Assembly (NCBI GenBank): GCA_023336855.1
Contig: JAMBLK010000134.1
Coordinates: 1 to 6,983 of the forward strand
Reading direction: 5' to 3'
DNA from: Actinomycetes bacterium
GTDB lineage: Bacteria; Actinomycetota; Acidimicrobiia; Spongiisociales; UBA5794
Length of the DNA stretch: 6,983 bases
A model generated the notes under the pieces. The model was not told where the DNA came from and did not search any database. It saw only the letters and a program-made list of their open reading frames with translations. Each line of letters starts with the position of its first letter. The first letter of the stretch is position 1. The translations under genes and the position numbers were made by a program. Shown one piece after another: positions 6,254 to 6,983 of this stretch.

Positions 6254-6685
6254 TTACGCGAGCGTCGCTTCCAGCGTGATCTCGACGTTGCCGACCAGGG
6301 CGTTGCTGACGGGACAGCCGTTCTTCGCATCCTCAGCCAGTTTGGAGAACGTCTCTGCATCGATCCCGGGAATCTGGCCGACCACCGACAGAGCCATCGT
6401 CGTGATCCGCATGCCCGCGTCCGTCTTGGCGAACGTCGCCACACCCGACGTGTCGAGCTGCGTCGCGACATAGCCCGCTTCCGCCAGAATGTTGCTGAAC
6501 GCCATCGAGTAGCAGGCAGCATGTGCAGCTGCGATCAGCTCCTCGGGGCTGGTCTTTCCCTTGGCAGCCTCGGTGCGGCTCGCCCAGCTGACCGGCAAGG
6601 GACCGGCAGCGCCGGAGTCGAGTGATGCCGTTCCTGAACCGTTGAACAGGTCGCCGTTCCATGTCGCGGTGCCCTTGCTCTTCAT
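6254..6685 (-). CDS. osmC: OsmC-family organic hydroperoxide peroxidase
   Basis: A 143-residue cytoplasmic thiol peroxidase of the OsmC subfamily, which reduces organic and inorganic hydroperoxides using two cysteines. Length and sequence match E. coli OsmC (143 residues): GTATWNGD near the start (5-12), the SPEELIAAAHAACYSMA block (46-62) and GIDAETF...GCPVSNAL (107-130). The catalytic cysteines are Cys58 and Cys124; Arg37 and Glu49 fit the conserved residues that activate the peroxidatic cysteine. The GCPVS motif and the AACYSMA context favour OsmC over Ohr. The start at 6685 is chosen because it has a GAAGGAG ribosome site six bases upstream and matches the family N-terminus; an in-frame start at 6793 would add 36 unrelated residues and overlap the neighbouring gene. 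It converges on narK2 and ends before the palindrome. A link to nitrate metabolism is not evident, although both relate to stress from reactive species. Confidence 0.95.
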   Translation of the reverse strand: MKSKGTATWNGDLFNGSGTASLDSGAAGPLPVSWASRTEAAKGKTSPEELIAAAHAACYSMAFSNILAEAGYVATQLDTSGVATFAKTDAGMRITTMALSVVGQIPGIDAETFSKLAEDAKNGCPVSNALVGNVEITLEATLA

Positions 6686-6691
6686 GTATCG

Positions 6692-6698
6692 CTCCTTC
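6692..6698 (-). promoter_or_regulatory. Ribosome binding site of osmC
   Basis: GAAGGAG on the minus strand, six bases before the ATG at 6685. It decides the osmC start. Confidence 0.75.
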
Positions 6699-6762
6699 GA
6701 TCGGGCTGTCAGTATGGCGCACCGCCACATCCTTCGGAGCAGTTTGTACGGCCCGTTCGGAG

Positions 6763-6983
6763 TCAGTGGTCGGAGGGAATCTGTGGGGGCCACGTGGTGT
6801 CGTTGACCGGTTCGATACTCAGTGCTCTCAGGCTCTGGCTCGATTGCCGTACGTCGGTGAACTCGTCGTTCGGTTCCCCGAGGCCCGCCCAGCCCGGATT
6901 GAACGTCGGGATGTTCGACTCGAACATCCCGTAGAACAGTCCGATGGCGTGAGAGTCGCGTCGAGCGCCTGCAACGCGGTTGA
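6763..6983 (-). CDS. Unrecognised protein, C-terminal 72 residues, 5' end beyond window
   Basis: The minus-strand frame is open from the right window edge to a TGA at 6765-6763 and has coding-like composition: mostly G or C in third codon positions and balanced residues, such as HAIGLFYGMFESNIPTFNPG followed by WAGLGEPNDEFTDVRQ. The alternative frames on this strand give arginine- or serine-rich text typical of shadows. The end (SIEPVNDTTWPPQIPSDH) is polar and rich in proline. No family, catalytic motif or membrane segment is recognised in this fragment. It lies 77 bases upstream of osmC on the same strand, so the two may share a transcript. Confidence 0.6.
   Translation of the reverse strand, partial: NRVAGARRDSHAIGLFYGMFESNIPTFNPGWAGLGEPNDEFTDVRQSSQSLRALSIEPVNDTTWPPQIPSDH

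Noticed and set aside
6686..6793. Longer N-terminus for OsmC, starting at 6793
   Set aside because: The extra 36 residues do not belong to the family, overlap the upstream gene, and would ignore the GAAGGAG site before 6685.
1..6983. CRISPR arrays, tRNA or rRNA genes, insertion sequences or defence genes
   Set aside because: No regularly spaced repeats, tRNA-like cloverleaf sequence, transposase motif or terminal inverted repeats were seen; nearly all of the window is accounted for by the listed genes.

Overview
This is a nitrate-respiration (or possibly nitrite-oxidation) locus from a high-GC bacterium, roughly 60% G+C by eye. The purine-rich ribosome binding sites and GC-rich third codon positions would suit an actinobacterium. 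The gene order also invites comparison with Thermus-type and Nitrobacter/Nitrolancea-type loci. I cannot name the organism.

Layout from left to right. Positions 1-1274 (minus strand) hold the first 424 codons of a NarG-type molybdenum catalytic subunit, cut by the left window edge. Immediately upstream of it, overlapping by 4 bases, is a membrane-anchored diheme cytochrome c (1271-2092, minus). An Rrf2-family regulator with three cysteines suited to an Fe-S cluster follows (2178-2690, minus). A divergent control region (2691-2826) carries a candidate operator and a candidate promoter. On the plus strand are two different NarK-family nitrate/nitrite transporters (2827-4443 and 4515-6113). A convergent gap holds a perfect 32-base palindrome that fits a terminator. 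On the minus strand beyond it are an OsmC-type peroxidase (6254-6685) and the C-terminal end of an unrecognised gene (6763-6983).

How it fits together. The NarG fragment lacks a visible twin-arginine motif, so its active site should face the cytoplasm. That is why two nitrate/nitrite transporters make sense: the first resembles NarK1-type nitrate importers and the second the E. coli NarK exchanger. The diheme cytochrome would sit on the outer face of the membrane and pass electrons to or from the enzyme, as NarC does in the Thermus nar operon. The Rrf2 regulator probably senses NO, redox state or Fe-S status and controls one or both divergent arms; this is inferred. The OsmC gene and its neighbour look like a separate unit.

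Most of the window is a recognisable nar module. The parts worth a second look are the cytochrome-NarG coupling and what it says about enzyme direction, the two extra membrane helices shared by both transporters, and the regulator with its candidate operator.
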